Notes under the pieces: model-generated | What the model saw: the letters and a program-made list of their open reading frames with translations, nothing else | What the model was told of the DNA's origin: nothing | The model's database searches: none | Program-made: the position numbers and the translations under genes | From: Microbacterium hatanonis | Lineage (GTDB): Bacteria; Actinomycetota; Actinomycetes; Actinomycetales; Microbacteriaceae | Length of the DNA: 64,000 bases | Assembly (NCBI RefSeq): GCF_008017415.1 | Contig: NZ_VRSV01000002.1 | Location: 1,240,001 to 1,304,000 of the forward strand | Reading direction: 5' to 3' | Shown here: positions 50,971 to 58,988 of the stretch, in pieces | Layout of the letters: each line of letters opens with the position of its first letter | Position numbering within the stretch: the stretch's first letter is position 1

Positions 50971-50999
50971 CCTCCCCCGGGCCTCGTGCCCGGGGGAGG
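50971..50999 (+). terminator. Terminator after the asparaginase gene
   Basis: Perfect 12-bp arms CCTCCCCCGGGC/GCCCGGGGGAGG around CTCGT, six bases after the stop. Confidence 0.8.
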
Positions 51000-51133
51000 A
51001 GGCCCGGCCCGGCGCCTCGGGCGTCTTACCTCAAAACCGCGCGATTCGCCAGCATCCCTTGTGCGGCGGGTGCTCCACGTACCGTGGAATCACCTTTCGG
51101 GAGACACCCGGATCGAAGACGGAGGGAGCCCAG

Positions 51134-51304
51134 ATGGGACTCGACGACAAGATCAAGAACGCCGCTCAGGACATCGCCGGTAAGGCGAAGGAAGCGACCG
51201 GCAAGGCGACCGACAACGAGCGCCTCGAGGCCGAGGGCCAGGGCGACCAGACCGCCGCCAACGTCAAGAAGGCCGGCGAGAACGTCAAGGATGCTTTCAA
51301 GTAA
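51134..51304 (+). CDS. CsbD family stress protein (second copy)
   Basis: 56 residues, the same length as the 49031 copy and nearly identical in its first half (MGLDDKIKNAAQDIAGKAKE), with more changes after residue 30 (QGDQTAANVKKAGENVKDAFK). GGAGGG precedes the ATG. Upstream lies TCCACG-TAC-CGTGGA (about 51075), a palindrome that could be a regulatory site. Duplicate genes on both sides of the asparaginase gene suggest local duplication. Confidence 0.9.
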   Translation: MGLDDKIKNAAQDIAGKAKEATGKATDNERLEAEGQGDQTAANVKKAGENVKDAFK

Positions 51305-51322
51305 AGCCTCGTCTCTCACACC

Positions 51323-51354
51323 GAAACGCCCCGCGCCTCTGGCCGGGGCGTTTC
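51323..51354 (+). terminator. Terminator after the second CsbD gene
   Basis: Perfect 11-bp arms GAAACGCCCCG/CGGGGCGTTTC with a 10-base loop, followed by GCTGTTT. Confidence 0.8.
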
Positions 51355-51383
51355 GCTGTTTCCGGAGGAGTCAGCCGGTCCGA

Positions 51384-51389
51384 TAGTGT
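51384..51389 (+). promoter_or_regulatory. Putative -10 box of the histidine kinase gene
   Basis: TAGTGT matches TANNNT, 57 bases before the ATG at 51446, downstream of the CsbD terminator. Confidence 0.4.
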
Positions 51390-51445
51390 GCGGAGTGCCC
51401 GTGCCGGGGCGTTCATCGATTCGCAGAGCTCCGGGGGGAAGCGTC

Positions 51446-53035
51446 ATGGCGGACGGAACAGAAGTCTCGGGCACGACGGAACGCTGGACGCGGTTCTTGC
51501 GCACGCGGTTCGCGATGACGGCCTCGGTGGTGCTCCTCTTCGCGATGGTGCTGATCCTGGGCGTCGACGTCGCGCGTCCTCTCCTGCTGGTGATCGGCAC
51601 CGCGGTCATCGTCGCCGTCTCGATCGCCTCGCTGCTGATCCCGTGGCACCGGCTGCCGCGCTTCTCGCAGGCGACGATGCCCGTCCTCGACATCGTCGGG
51701 GTCGCAATGCTCGCCGCGGCGCTGTCGGGCACCATCGACAGCGTCGTCATGCTCGTGGTGTTCCCCGCCGTCTGGCTGGGCGTGGCGTTCGGAACGGGTG
51801 GTGCCGTCGTCGGAATCGTGGGTGCCTTCGCCGCGTCGGCCGCGACGGTGCTGGCCGCGCCGTCGGATGAGACCGCGGCCCGGTGGACCTCGGCCCTCAT
51901 CGTCTCCGTCGTCGTCGCCGTGATCGTCTGGGCGGCGACGCTGACCGTCACGGCCGCGCGTGCGGCCAACGCTGCGAGCGAGGCCGCGGTCGTCGATGCC
52001 GAGCGCGCGAGCGCGGCCCTCCGGTCGTTCTTCGAGCACGTCGATGCCGGACTCCTCTACCTCGACGAGCGCGGCGAGGCGGTGCTGTTCAACAACGCGA
52101 TCGTCGCTTACGGAGAACTTGCGCGCCACGCGGAGGGCGACAACGCCGGATCGCGCGTCTACGCGGCCGACCAGGTCACACCGTTGTCGGCCGACGACCA
52201 GCCGTTGGCGAGGATGGCGCGCGGCGAGAGCTTCGCCGACCTCCTCTACTGGATCGGGCCCCGCGGTGGACAGCGCGCACTCGTGGCGAACGGCCGACCG
52301 ATCGAGCGCGCCGACGGGAGGGCGGCCGGTGCCATCCTCGTCGTGCAGGACGTCACCGAGCTCTTGCAATCCAACCGCGCCCGCGAAGACGCCCTCGCGA
52401 CCCTCGCCCACGAACTGCGCACCCCGCTGACCTCGATCGTCGGCTACAGCGAGCTGCTGCTGGCCGACGATCTGACCGACGCGGCATCCGCCCGCGTCGA
52501 AGTCATCTCCCGCAACGCGGAGCACCTGCTGTCGCTCTCCGCGTCGTTCCTCGACGACCTGCACGGCGAGGTTCCTCTGACGCGCGAACGCATTCCGCTC
52601 GCCCGTGTCGTCGACGACGCGCTCGCGGTGATGGAGACCGTTCCGGGTTTCGTGGATCGTGAATTGCTGCTCGATGTCGCGCCCGACCTGTGGGTGCTGG
52701 CCGACCCCCGCGGCATCGCGGAGGTGCTGATCAACCTGCTCGGCAACGCCGTGAAGTTCTCCCGCGCGGGCGGCCGGATATCGATCACGAGCGGCGAGGA
52801 CGACGCATCCGTGTGGCTGGACGTGACCAATACCGGGTCGCACATCGACCGCGAAGACCTCGAGCGCATCTTCGATCGCTTCTACCGCGGCGGCAACGCC
52901 CAGCGGGGCGCCGTGGCGGGCACGGGCCTCGGGCTCGCGGTCAGCCGTCCGATCGTCGCGGCGCACGGCGGCACGCTGACCGCCGAAGACGTCGACGACG
53001 GCGCGACGTTCCGGCTCTGCCTCCCGCGCTACTGA
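51446..53035 (+). CDS. Orphan sensor histidine kinase
   Basis: 529 residues. ATG 51446 is preferred over an upstream GTG because GGGGGGAAG lies just before it. Six membrane helices (about 25-180) are followed by a PAS-like domain (RSFFEHVDAGLLYLDERGEA ... GAILVVQDVTELL), the dimerisation/H-box LATLAHELRTPLTSIVGYSE with the phosphorylated His, and an HATPase domain with N box LLGNAVKFS and G boxes (GTGLGLAVS). No response regulator gene is adjacent or elsewhere in the window, so its partner is unknown. The signal is probably sensed in the membrane. Confidence 0.93.
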   Translation: MADGTEVSGTTERWTRFLRTRFAMTASVVLLFAMVLILGVDVARPLLLVIGTAVIVAVSIASLLIPWHRLPRFSQATMPVLDIVGVAMLAAALSGTIDSVVMLVVFPAVWLGVAFGTGGAVVGIVGAFAASAATVLAAPSDETAARWTSALIVSVVVAVIVWAATLTVTAARAANAASEAAVVDAERASAALRSFFEHVDAGLLYLDERGEAVLFNNAIVAYGELARHAEGDNAGSRVYAADQVTPLSADDQPLARMARGESFADLLYWIGPRGGQRALVANGRPIERADGRAAGAILVVQDVTELLQSNRAREDALATLAHELRTPLTSIVGYSELLLADDLTDAASARVEVISRNAEHLLSLSASFLDDLHGEVPLTRERIPLARVVDDALAVMETVPGFVDRELLLDVAPDLWVLADPRGIAEVLINLLGNAVKFSRAGGRISITSGEDDASVWLDVTNTGSHIDREDLERIFDRFYRGGNAQRGAVAGTGLGLAVSRPIVAAHGGTLTAEDVDDGATFRLCLPRY

Positions 53036-53055
53036 GCGGGCGCCGCTGAGGCGCG

Positions 53056-53141
53056 CGACACAACTCCTGCACGGCGCTGCGCGAACCGGCCCGTGCCGGT
53101 CATGGGAGCCGGAACCCCGCCGTTCTGCAGGAGTTGTGTCG
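53056..53141. repeat. Long-armed inverted repeat between converging genes
   Basis: Perfect 16-bp arms CGACACAACTCCTGCA/TGCAGGAGTTGTGTCG separated by 54 bases that contain a smaller hairpin ACCGGC-CCGT-GCCGGT (53085-53100). It fills the gap between the histidine kinase and phosphatase stops. Confidence 0.8.
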
Positions 53142-53149
53142 TGCCCGCC

Positions 53150-53803
53150 TCAGGCCAGGGCGATGCGCAGCACGCGGGCGACCTCCGCGAGGCCGGGCGC
53201 GAGCTCGGTCGCCGACTGCTGGTAGACGTCCCACGAGCGGCGATACGGGTCGACCACGTCGTCGTCGACGGGGTCGACCGGAGCCTCGACACGGTCGCGG
53301 TGCGCGCGCAGCAGCGCCAGGGCGGCGCGCACCCGGGCGTGGGGGTCGGCTCCGGCCGCCTCCGCCTCGTCGCGGATCTCCGCGTCGCCCACGTTCTTCG
53401 CGAGACGCTCGAACTCGCGCACCGTGAAGGTGGAGCGCATGCGCGCCGGAGCCAGCCCGACGACATGCGTGCGGTGCTCGCGGCTCATCGCGAGCACGAG
53501 GTCGGGGCCCGTGAGGTGCAGCTCGGTCAGCCACCGCGCGCGGTGCGCCTTCGAGTCGGCCGCCCGCACCCCGAACGAGGCGGCGAGCTTCGCCGACTCG
53601 CGGGTCATGGGCTTGTCGACGAGCGCATGCGTGCCGGCGCTGGAGACCTCCACGTCGAGCGGAGTGAGCGCGGCGCGGAGGATCTGCTCGGCCAGCGGCG
53701 AACGGCAGATGTTGCCGGTGCAGACGGTGAGTATCTCGATGGTCGGACTCGCCTCGGCGTTTCCCCCACCTCGGAACATCGAACTCAGATCCAGATCCAG
53801 CAT
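53150..53803 (-). CDS. Low-molecular-weight protein tyrosine phosphatase
   Basis: 217 residues; the family core is about 150, so this has a 20-residue N-terminal extension and a longer C-terminus. The P-loop CTGNICRS gives Cys28 as nucleophile and Arg34; the general-acid loop DP appears as DDDVVDPY. It removes phosphate from tyrosines, most likely on the BY-kinase tail encoded at 43552. Located alone, reading towards the histidine kinase with a long inverted repeat between. Confidence 0.9.
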   Translation of the reverse strand: MLDLDLSSMFRGGGNAEASPTIEILTVCTGNICRSPLAEQILRAALTPLDVEVSSAGTHALVDKPMTRESAKLAASFGVRAADSKAHRARWLTELHLTGPDLVLAMSREHRTHVVGLAPARMRSTFTVREFERLAKNVGDAEIRDEAEAAGADPHARVRAALALLRAHRDRVEAPVDPVDDDVVDPYRRSWDVYQQSATELAPGLAEVARVLRIALA

Positions 53804-53867
53804 GACGACCCCCCGGCGCGTGCAGATGTACGTGGGCCCAGGACCGGTGCTCGGGGTGGCAGAGCGG

Positions 53868-53873
53868 TAACGT
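53868..53873 (+). promoter_or_regulatory. -10 box of a leaderless CPBP transcript
   Basis: TAACGT ends eight bases before the ATG at 53882, and no SD is present. Confidence 0.6.
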
Positions 53874-53881
53874 GGGCGCTG

Positions 53882-54736
53882 ATGAGCGAGTCTATCCACG
53901 CGTCGAGCAGCACCCCGGCATCGGGGATCGTCATCGACGAGCCGCTCGACGACTTCGACGACGAGTCGGCGCGATCGGCCGAGCGTCGCCGTCGCCGACG
54001 TCGCGGCGACGGCTCCAGTCGGCCGCGACGCACCTGGCGCGAGGGCGGCACGTCCGTTCAGCGCTGGGGGTGGGAGCTGGCCGGCTGGGCGGTGCTGGCC
54101 CTCGGCATCGGCGTGCTCGGGGCGACCGGGGTGACGGAGATCATCGGGGGCGGGTCTGCTCCGCTCCTCGCACAGGTCGTGCTGTGGGTCGCGTTCGCGG
54201 CGGCGATCGTGGCGGCCTTCGTGCGGTCGGTGCCTCGCGGTCTGCTGCGTTTCCGGCCGGTCGACCTGCTGTTCGGCCTCGTGCTGGGTGGGATCCTGCG
54301 CCTGGTCCAGGGCTGGCTGGAGATGCGTGCCGGCGGCGATGGCGGCTGGCCGAGCTACCCGAGCCTGGGCGGCTCACTCCCGTCGTCGTGGTTGTTTGAC
54401 GACCTCCTCTCGGACGTCGTCATCTCGCCCGTGCTGGAGGAGCTCTTCTTCCGCGGGCTCGTTCTCGTCGCGGTCTACACGGCGGTGCGGCGGCTGGCCG
54501 GGCGCGAGGTCGCGATGTTCGCCGCGGCGATCGTGTCGACCGGTCTTTTCGTCGTCGCGCACGCCCTCCTCGCACCCCTGGCGTGGGATGCCGTCGCCTC
54601 GCTCGCACTGGTCGGTCTCACCGCGAGCCTGCTGGTGCTGCTCACGGGGCGGCTCTGGCCGGCGGTGCTCGCGCACGTGGTCTACAACGGTCTGTGGGTC
54701 GCGATGGCGACCCTCGGAACGCTGCTCGCGGCCTGA
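53882..54736 (+). CDS. CPBP-family intramembrane metalloprotease
   Basis: 284 residues. A charged N-terminus (RRRRRRRGDGSS) precedes about seven membrane helices. The motif VLEELFFRG (Glu186, Glu187, Arg191) and later FVVAHALL and HVVYNG supply the Glu and His residues of the CPBP/Abi (CAAX-protease-like) active site. These enzymes cleave within or near the membrane; roles include bacteriocin self-immunity and anti-sigma degradation, not resolved here. Leaderless start predicted. Confidence 0.9.
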   Translation: MSESIHASSSTPASGIVIDEPLDDFDDESARSAERRRRRRRGDGSSRPRRTWREGGTSVQRWGWELAGWAVLALGIGVLGATGVTEIIGGGSAPLLAQVVLWVAFAAAIVAAFVRSVPRGLLRFRPVDLLFGLVLGGILRLVQGWLEMRAGGDGGWPSYPSLGGSLPSSWLFDDLLSDVVISPVLEELFFRGLVLVAVYTAVRRLAGREVAMFAAAIVSTGLFVVAHALLAPLAWDAVASLALVGLTASLLVLLTGRLWPAVLAHVVYNGLWVAMATLGTLLAA

Positions 54737-54773
54737 GCGCGCAGCATCCGCTTCTCGGATCACTCTTCTCTCA

Positions 54774-54803
54774 GCATGTAAACCTGTGCATGCAGGCATG
54801 TAA
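54774..54803 (+). promoter_or_regulatory. Operator-like repeats before the XRE gene
   Basis: GCATGTAA occurs twice, 22 bp apart (54774-54781 and 54796-54803), about two helical turns, with the palindrome TGCATGCA (54787-54794) between. It lies just before the XRE start and is a good autoregulation site; inferred. Confidence 0.5.
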
Positions 54804-54822
54804 TGTGCGTCAGTCTCGAAGC

Positions 54823-55101
54823 ATGCATGACGACCCGAACCAGGCCTGGGAGCAGTACACGGCAGCGCTGGGCGTCGCACTCGCGCGGGCACGGGCCACT
54901 CGGGGACTGTCTCAGGAGCAGGTCGCCTACGCCGCCGGGATCGCCGCGTTCTCGTACCGCAAGCTCGAGAAGGGCGAGTCGAACCCCGGCACGCCCGCGA
55001 ACCCGCGCCTTCGCACCCTCGTCGCCCTGGCCGGCGTGCTGGGGGTTCCCGTCGCCGCGCTGCTGCCTCCCGACCCCGACGGCGTCACCGCCTGGAAGTA
55101 G
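54823..55101 (+). CDS. XRE-family DNA-binding protein
   Basis: 92 residues, a single helix-turn-helix protein: ALARARATRGLSQEQVAYAA and GIAAFSYRKLEKGESNPGTP are the HTH_3 signature, followed by RTLVALAGVLGVPVAALLPP. No other domain. The start is supported by the operator-like repeats ending 19 bases upstream. It may regulate itself; other targets are unknown. No toxin partner is adjacent. Confidence 0.88.
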   Translation: MHDDPNQAWEQYTAALGVALARARATRGLSQEQVAYAAGIAAFSYRKLEKGESNPGTPANPRLRTLVALAGVLGVPVAALLPPDPDGVTAWK

Positions 55102-55127
55102 AGCGGCGGCGCCCCGGAGTGGTGGGA

Positions 55128-55164
55128 GTCACCGCCGGAACGGGCACCTCGGCCCGGCGGTGAC
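55128..55164. terminator. Inverted repeat between converging XRE and hydrolase genes
   Basis: Perfect 10-bp arms GTCACCGCCG/CGGCGGTGAC with a 17-base spacer, in the 137-bp gap; may serve as bidirectional terminator. Confidence 0.55.
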
Positions 55165-55238
55165 CGGTACAGACTCTCGCCTTCGCAGCCCCGGCGATAG
55201 CAGCTTGACTACCGGCGAAACACTGGTTCTTCGCCCGG

Positions 55239-55937
55239 TCAGCTTCGCGCCGCCTCCTCGATGATGTCGGCGACCGCTTCGGGCTGCGACAGGAACGGGG
55301 AGTGGCTCGTATCGAGCCGGCGCACGGTCGATCCCGCGCGCGCGGCGAGGGCCTCCTGTGCGGGGACGGGGAAGATCGCGTCCTGCTCGGTGACGATGTA
55401 CGTCGTCGGCTTCGTGCGCCACGCGACCTGGGTGAGCGGCTCCTGGAAGGCGAGCACGCTCTGCGGCTTCAGCCTCGCGGATGCCGCGGCCGCAGCATCC
55501 GCGTCGACGTCCGCGAAGAAGATCGACACCGGTGGTTCGTCGTCGGTTCCCGCCGTCGCGAGCGGACCGTCGACGACCCACCACGACGGCGCGACGCCGC
55601 CGACCGCGCCGAGCAGCGACTCGCCCTCGTCGAGCGCGAACGCCGCGATATAGACGATGTGCTGCACGGTGTCGCCGGTCGCGGCCTGTGTCGTGGGAAC
55701 ACCGCCGTACGAATGCGCGACCACGACGACGGGGCCGTCGATCGCGGCGATCGCCGCGGCGACCGCGTCGGCGTCGTCGGAGAGATGCAGGCCGACCGGG
55801 TCGTCGGCGTGGACGGTGGGCAGGTCGATCCGCTCCACGGCCCAGCCGCGGTCTTCGAGGATGCCGGCGACGGGGTCCCACGCCCAGGCGCCGTGCCACG
55901 CTCCATGCACCAGCAGTAGAGTCGGCTTCTCAGACAT
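55239..55937 (-). CDS. Alpha/beta hydrolase (esterase-like)
   Basis: 232 residues. HGAWHGAWAWDPV oxyanion region, nucleophile elbow AHSYGG (Ser) and a C-terminal His in DTSHSPFLSQP; the acid is probably Asp in VTEQDAIFP. This is the pattern of small plant-esterase-like (salicylate/hydroxynitrile-lyase fold) bacterial hydrolases. AAGGAG precedes the ATG. Divergent from an AraC regulator 96 bp away, which is likely its controller. Confidence 0.9.
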   Translation of the reverse strand: MSEKPTLLLVHGAWHGAWAWDPVAGILEDRGWAVERIDLPTVHADDPVGLHLSDDADAVAAAIAAIDGPVVVVAHSYGGVPTTQAATGDTVQHIVYIAAFALDEGESLLGAVGGVAPSWWVVDGPLATAGTDDEPPVSIFFADVDADAAAAASARLKPQSVLAFQEPLTQVAWRTKPTTYIVTEQDAIFPVPAQEALAARAGSTVRRLDTSHSPFLSQPEAVADIIEEAARS

Positions 55938-56033
55938 CGTCGTCTCCTTCGGGTAGGGGTTCGCCCGTCTTCGGGCCCGCCAGCAGGGTACGGCGACGCC
56001 GACGTGGAACGCACTGGTGGAGGGCGCAGGATC

Positions 56034-56981
56034 ATGGACACGAGCGCAGGCGCGGCCCCCGTGCTCGAATCCTCGACCCGAGATGCGCCCCCCGGCGACC
56101 AGTTCGAGCAGTTCTGCGACGCGCTGTGCGACGTGTACCTCGGCATCCGTCCTCAGCGCATCGCCTCCCCGGGCTTCGAGGCCGACGTGCTCGCTTTCGG
56201 GTGGGGGGACATCGTGCTCTCGCGCATGCGGGCACCCGGTCACGAGGCCCGCCGCGACAGGCGCGACATCGCCGCGAAGCCCGACGACGCCCTCTTCCTG
56301 AACTTCAGCGACACCTCGGCGTCGGTCGTCGACACCGGCGACAGGGCGGTTCCGGTCGCCGCAGCCCTGCCGGTGCTGCTCGACAACGCCGAGCCCTTCC
56401 GTCTCCACTTCGACGACGCGCGTCGCTTCCGCCTCTACTCGCTGCGGCTGCCGCGAGAGGTGCACGGCCACCGGCTGGATGCCGCCGACGCGATCGCTCT
56501 GGACGACCGGCTGCGCCGCACGGTGCTCGGCCGTCAGATCGCCCTGCAGGTGCGACTGATGACCACGGAGTTCGACGCCGGCCGCATCGAGGTGGCCGGG
56601 GCGATGGCCGCGGCGGTTGCGGCGATGGTGCGCCGGCTGTGGGACGGCGGCGCCGCCGCCTCGCCCGCCGAGCGCTTCGCCGACTACACCGCGACGGCGG
56701 CGGCCCATCTGGCGGAGCCCGACTTCGGTGTGAACGAGATCGCCGCGCTCCATGGCGTCTCGGCGCGCACGGTGCAGAGCGTGTTCGCGGGGGAGGGCGA
56801 CACGGTCACCCGGTGGATGCTGCGCGCGCGGCTCGAGCTCGCACGCGAGCGGCTGGGATCGCCGGTGTGGAAGCAGGCGTCGGTCGCTCGGATCGCCTCC
56901 GCGTGCGGGTGGCGCGACGCATCCGGATTCCACCGGGCGTTCCGCGAGCGCTTCGGCGACACCCCCGGCTCGTTCCGCTGA
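56034..56981 (+). CDS. AraC-family transcriptional regulator
   Basis: 315 residues from ATG 56034, with GGAGGG upstream. An N-terminal cupin-like sensor domain (about 20-200) precedes the two-helix AraC domain: FGVNEIAALHGVSARTVQSV and ASVARIASACGWRDASGFHR, ending DTPGSFR. It is divergent from the 55239 hydrolase gene and presumably regulates it. The effector is unknown. Confidence 0.9.
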   Translation: MDTSAGAAPVLESSTRDAPPGDQFEQFCDALCDVYLGIRPQRIASPGFEADVLAFGWGDIVLSRMRAPGHEARRDRRDIAAKPDDALFLNFSDTSASVVDTGDRAVPVAAALPVLLDNAEPFRLHFDDARRFRLYSLRLPREVHGHRLDAADAIALDDRLRRTVLGRQIALQVRLMTTEFDAGRIEVAGAMAAAVAAMVRRLWDGGAAASPAERFADYTATAAAHLAEPDFGVNEIAALHGVSARTVQSVFAGEGDTVTRWMLRARLELARERLGSPVWKQASVARIASACGWRDASGFHRAFRERFGDTPGSFR

Positions 56982-57051
56982 TCGCACGGCAGGCGTGATC
57001 GGCGGACTCACGGGTTCTTTGTCGGAAGGGACTGCAATAATTGTCGGGCTG

Positions 57052-57456
57052 ATGCTCGACTTGTTGGGCGGCGGCCAACAATCTCGAGCGCCCTCAGGAG
57101 AAGCGATCACTTACCACACGCTCCCCACCCTCCAAGGGTGGATCGATGAGTTCACCGACCTGCACGCGCCGTTCGTCAGCGAGGTCGTGGTGCTGATCCA
57201 GGACGGTGAAGACGGCGCCGACACCGGTCTCGTCGAGATCCGCATGGTCAACGCCTCCACCGTGACCACGATCGAGCCCGAGTTCGTCGGCTCGAACCGC
57301 TGGGTGACCGTGTTCGACGCGCGCGACGAGCCGTTGCGGCTCGACGCGAAGACGGTGATGTGGCTCTCCCGCGAGCTCGCCACGGTCTCCGAGCTCTGCT
57401 CATTCCTCGAGCGCAAGGCCTCGGCGTACGAGATCGGCGACGGCAAGACGGCATAG
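57052..57456 (+). CDS. Hypothetical protein, about 134 residues
   Basis: From ATG 57052 the sequence begins with a short Gly/Ser segment and then a soluble alpha/beta domain (YHTLPTLQGWIDEFTDLHAP, VEIRMVNASTVTTIEPEFVG, SRELATVSELCSFLERKASA). No signal, membrane helix or known motif. No clear SD is seen, so the start is uncertain. It follows the AraC gene by 70 bp. Codon use looks like that of neighbouring genes, supporting a real protein. Confidence 0.62.
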   Translation: MLDLLGGGQQSRAPSGEAITYHTLPTLQGWIDEFTDLHAPFVSEVVVLIQDGEDGADTGLVEIRMVNASTVTTIEPEFVGSNRWVTVFDARDEPLRLDAKTVMWLSRELATVSELCSFLERKASAYEIGDGKTA

Positions 57457-57556
57457 GGCGATCGACGTCGGTGGGCGATCTGTCGCAGCATTCATGCGCC
57501 GGAACGCAGCGGCCGGCCCTCCGCGCAGGGCGGGACACGCGCTCGCACGGCTCGCC

Positions 57557-58120
57557 CTACGGAACCTTCTGCGCCGTCGACCCGGCGACCGCCGCTTCGA
57601 GGGCGGCCAATCGCCGGCCCCTGTCGCCGGTGATCTCGACCACCCGAGCGCGCTCGTCCACGACATCGCGATCGTCGATGAGGTCGAGCAGGGCGTCGTT
57701 CATCGCCTCGCGAAGCGCGAGGTGTTCGTCGGCGCCCGCGACGAGGGCATCCGAGCCCGCGAGGGGGAGCACCACGACGAGGTCGACCAGACGCAGCGAG
57801 TCGCGGACAATCCCTGTTGCTCGGTCCCACAGGTGTGGTGAGACCGGTGCTTCATCGAGTGCCTCGAGAGCCGACAGGTAGGCGAGGAAGTCCAGGGGTC
57901 CGCGCTCGGCGATGAGATGCGAACCGTGCTCCCCGTTCGAGAGGCGATCCGCGGCGAGACGGAGCTGCGCGGCGAACATCGCGGGACCGGGGGCGTCCCA
58001 GAACTCGTCCATGAGCTCGAACGGGTCGGGCAGAACGGAGTACTCGGGATGTCGGGCGGCGAAGTCGGAGATGAGGGTGCTCTTCCCGCTCGCATGGGTG
58101 CCCGACACAACGATCCGCAT
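57557..58120 (-). CDS. P-loop AAA_28-type ATPase/kinase
   Basis: 187 residues. Walker A GTHASGKSTL at residues 7-16, then HLIAERGPLDFLAYLSAL, a Walker B-like LVDLVVVLPL and C-terminal [18 protein letters not shown]. The order and length match small AAA_28 nucleotide kinases of unknown substrate (related to NadR ribosylnicotinamide kinase-like domains). Cytoplasmic. Single gene, converging with the 57052 gene. Confidence 0.82.
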   Translation of the reverse strand: MRIVVSGTHASGKSTLISDFAARHPEYSVLPDPFELMDEFWDAPGPAMFAAQLRLAADRLSNGEHGSHLIAERGPLDFLAYLSALEALDEAPVSPHLWDRATGIVRDSLRLVDLVVVLPLAGSDALVAGADEHLALREAMNDALLDLIDDRDVVDERARVVEITGDRGRRLAALEAAVAGSTAQKVP

Positions 58121-58205
58121 GGCGCGACTCTAGGGCTTCGCGGGCGTGACGTGCCGCCGGCTCGAACGGGTCGCCCGGCGAGGGCGCCGCGGCGGGGCTC
58201 TTGAC

Positions 58206-58234
58206 GGCTAACTTGCGTTTTGCAAGTGTTAGCC
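58206..58234. promoter_or_regulatory. Nested palindrome overlapping the VOC/HxlR promoter
   Basis: ACTTGC-GTTTT-GCAAGT (58211-58227) lies within GGCTAAC ... GTTAGCC (58206-58234). TTGACG at 58201 could be the -35 box. The palindrome ends two bases before the ATG, so a bound HxlR protein would block transcription. Confidence 0.6.
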
Positions 58235-58236
58235 GC

Positions 58237-58641
58237 ATGAGCCTCTTCATCACCTGCCCGGTCGAGAGCGTCGAACGCGCGACCGCCTTCTACACCGCCC
58301 TCGGGTGGACCCTCAACGCCGACATGTCCGATCACAACGTGTCGTGCTTCGCGATCGCGCCCGACCAGTACGTCATGCTCGGAAGCCGCGAGATGTACGC
58401 GAGCGTCGGCGGCACCGAGGAGCTGATCGGCGGGCCGGGGACCCCCTCGAAGGTCACGGTCTCGTTCGATCTCCCCAGCCGCGAAGCGGTCGACGAACTC
58501 GTGGAGCGCGCCGAGGCCGCCGGTGGGCGCATCGGCGACACCGACGACTACTCGTTCATGTACCAGCGACAGTTCGACGACCCCGACGGGTACCACTATT
58601 CGCCGTTCTGGATGAAGCCGGACGCCGCTCCGACCGCGTGA
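58237..58641 (+). CDS. VOC-family (glyoxalase-like) protein
   Basis: 134 residues, two beta-alpha-beta-beta-beta halves: SLFITCPVESVERATAFYTA and VTVSFDLPSREAVDELVERA, ending with DDPDGYHYSPFWM typical of VOC proteins annotated as glyoxalase-like. No complete metal triad is clear. No SD precedes the ATG, which is directly downstream of the palindrome, suggesting a leaderless mRNA. The stop overlaps the HxlR regulator GTG. Confidence 0.87.
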   Translation: MSLFITCPVESVERATAFYTALGWTLNADMSDHNVSCFAIAPDQYVMLGSREMYASVGGTEELIGGPGTPSKVTVSFDLPSREAVDELVERAEAAGGRIGDTDDYSFMYQRQFDDPDGYHYSPFWMKPDAAPTA

Positions 58642-58919
58642 GCGACCTCGCCGCGGCCCTCGACATCGTCGGAGCGCGCTGGGCGTTGCTCATCGTGGAG
58701 CGGCTGCTCGACGCACCGCAGCGCTACGGCGACCTGCACCGCGACCTCGGGGTGCCGACCAACATGCTGGCGACCCGGCTGCGCGAGCTGGAGGCGGCCG
58801 GAGTGCTGACCAGATTGCCGCTGAAGCACAACACGCGGGCCTACGCGCTGACCGATCGCGGCCTGGCACTCCGCGAGGCCATCGAAGCGCTCGGACGCTG
58901 GGGCGCCGGGGAGGCGTAG
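58638..58919 (+). CDS. HxlR-family transcriptional regulator
   Basis: 93 residues, a complete winged helix: ALDIVGARWALLIVERLLDA, QRYGDLHRDLGVPTNMLATR and RELEAAGVLTRLPLKHNTRA. The N-terminal cysteine often used for redox or aldehyde sensing in HxlR proteins is missing, so it may respond to another ligand. GTG start overlaps the VOC stop (GTGA); the pair is a two-gene operon under the palindrome at 58206. Confidence 0.9.
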   Translation: MSDLAAALDIVGARWALLIVERLLDAPQRYGDLHRDLGVPTNMLATRLRELEAAGVLTRLPLKHNTRAYALTDRGLALREAIEALGRWGAGEA

Positions 58920-58976
58920 GTCGCGTTGTGCCCTGCTCTCGCGGAAGGGGGCCTCACGCCTGCGCGACGCCGGGTG

Positions 58977-58982
58977 TACGTT
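58977..58982 (+). promoter_or_regulatory. -10 box of a leaderless transcript
   Basis: TACGTT ends six bases before the ATG at 58989, and no SD is present. Confidence 0.5.
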
Positions 58983-58988
58983 GCGCAC

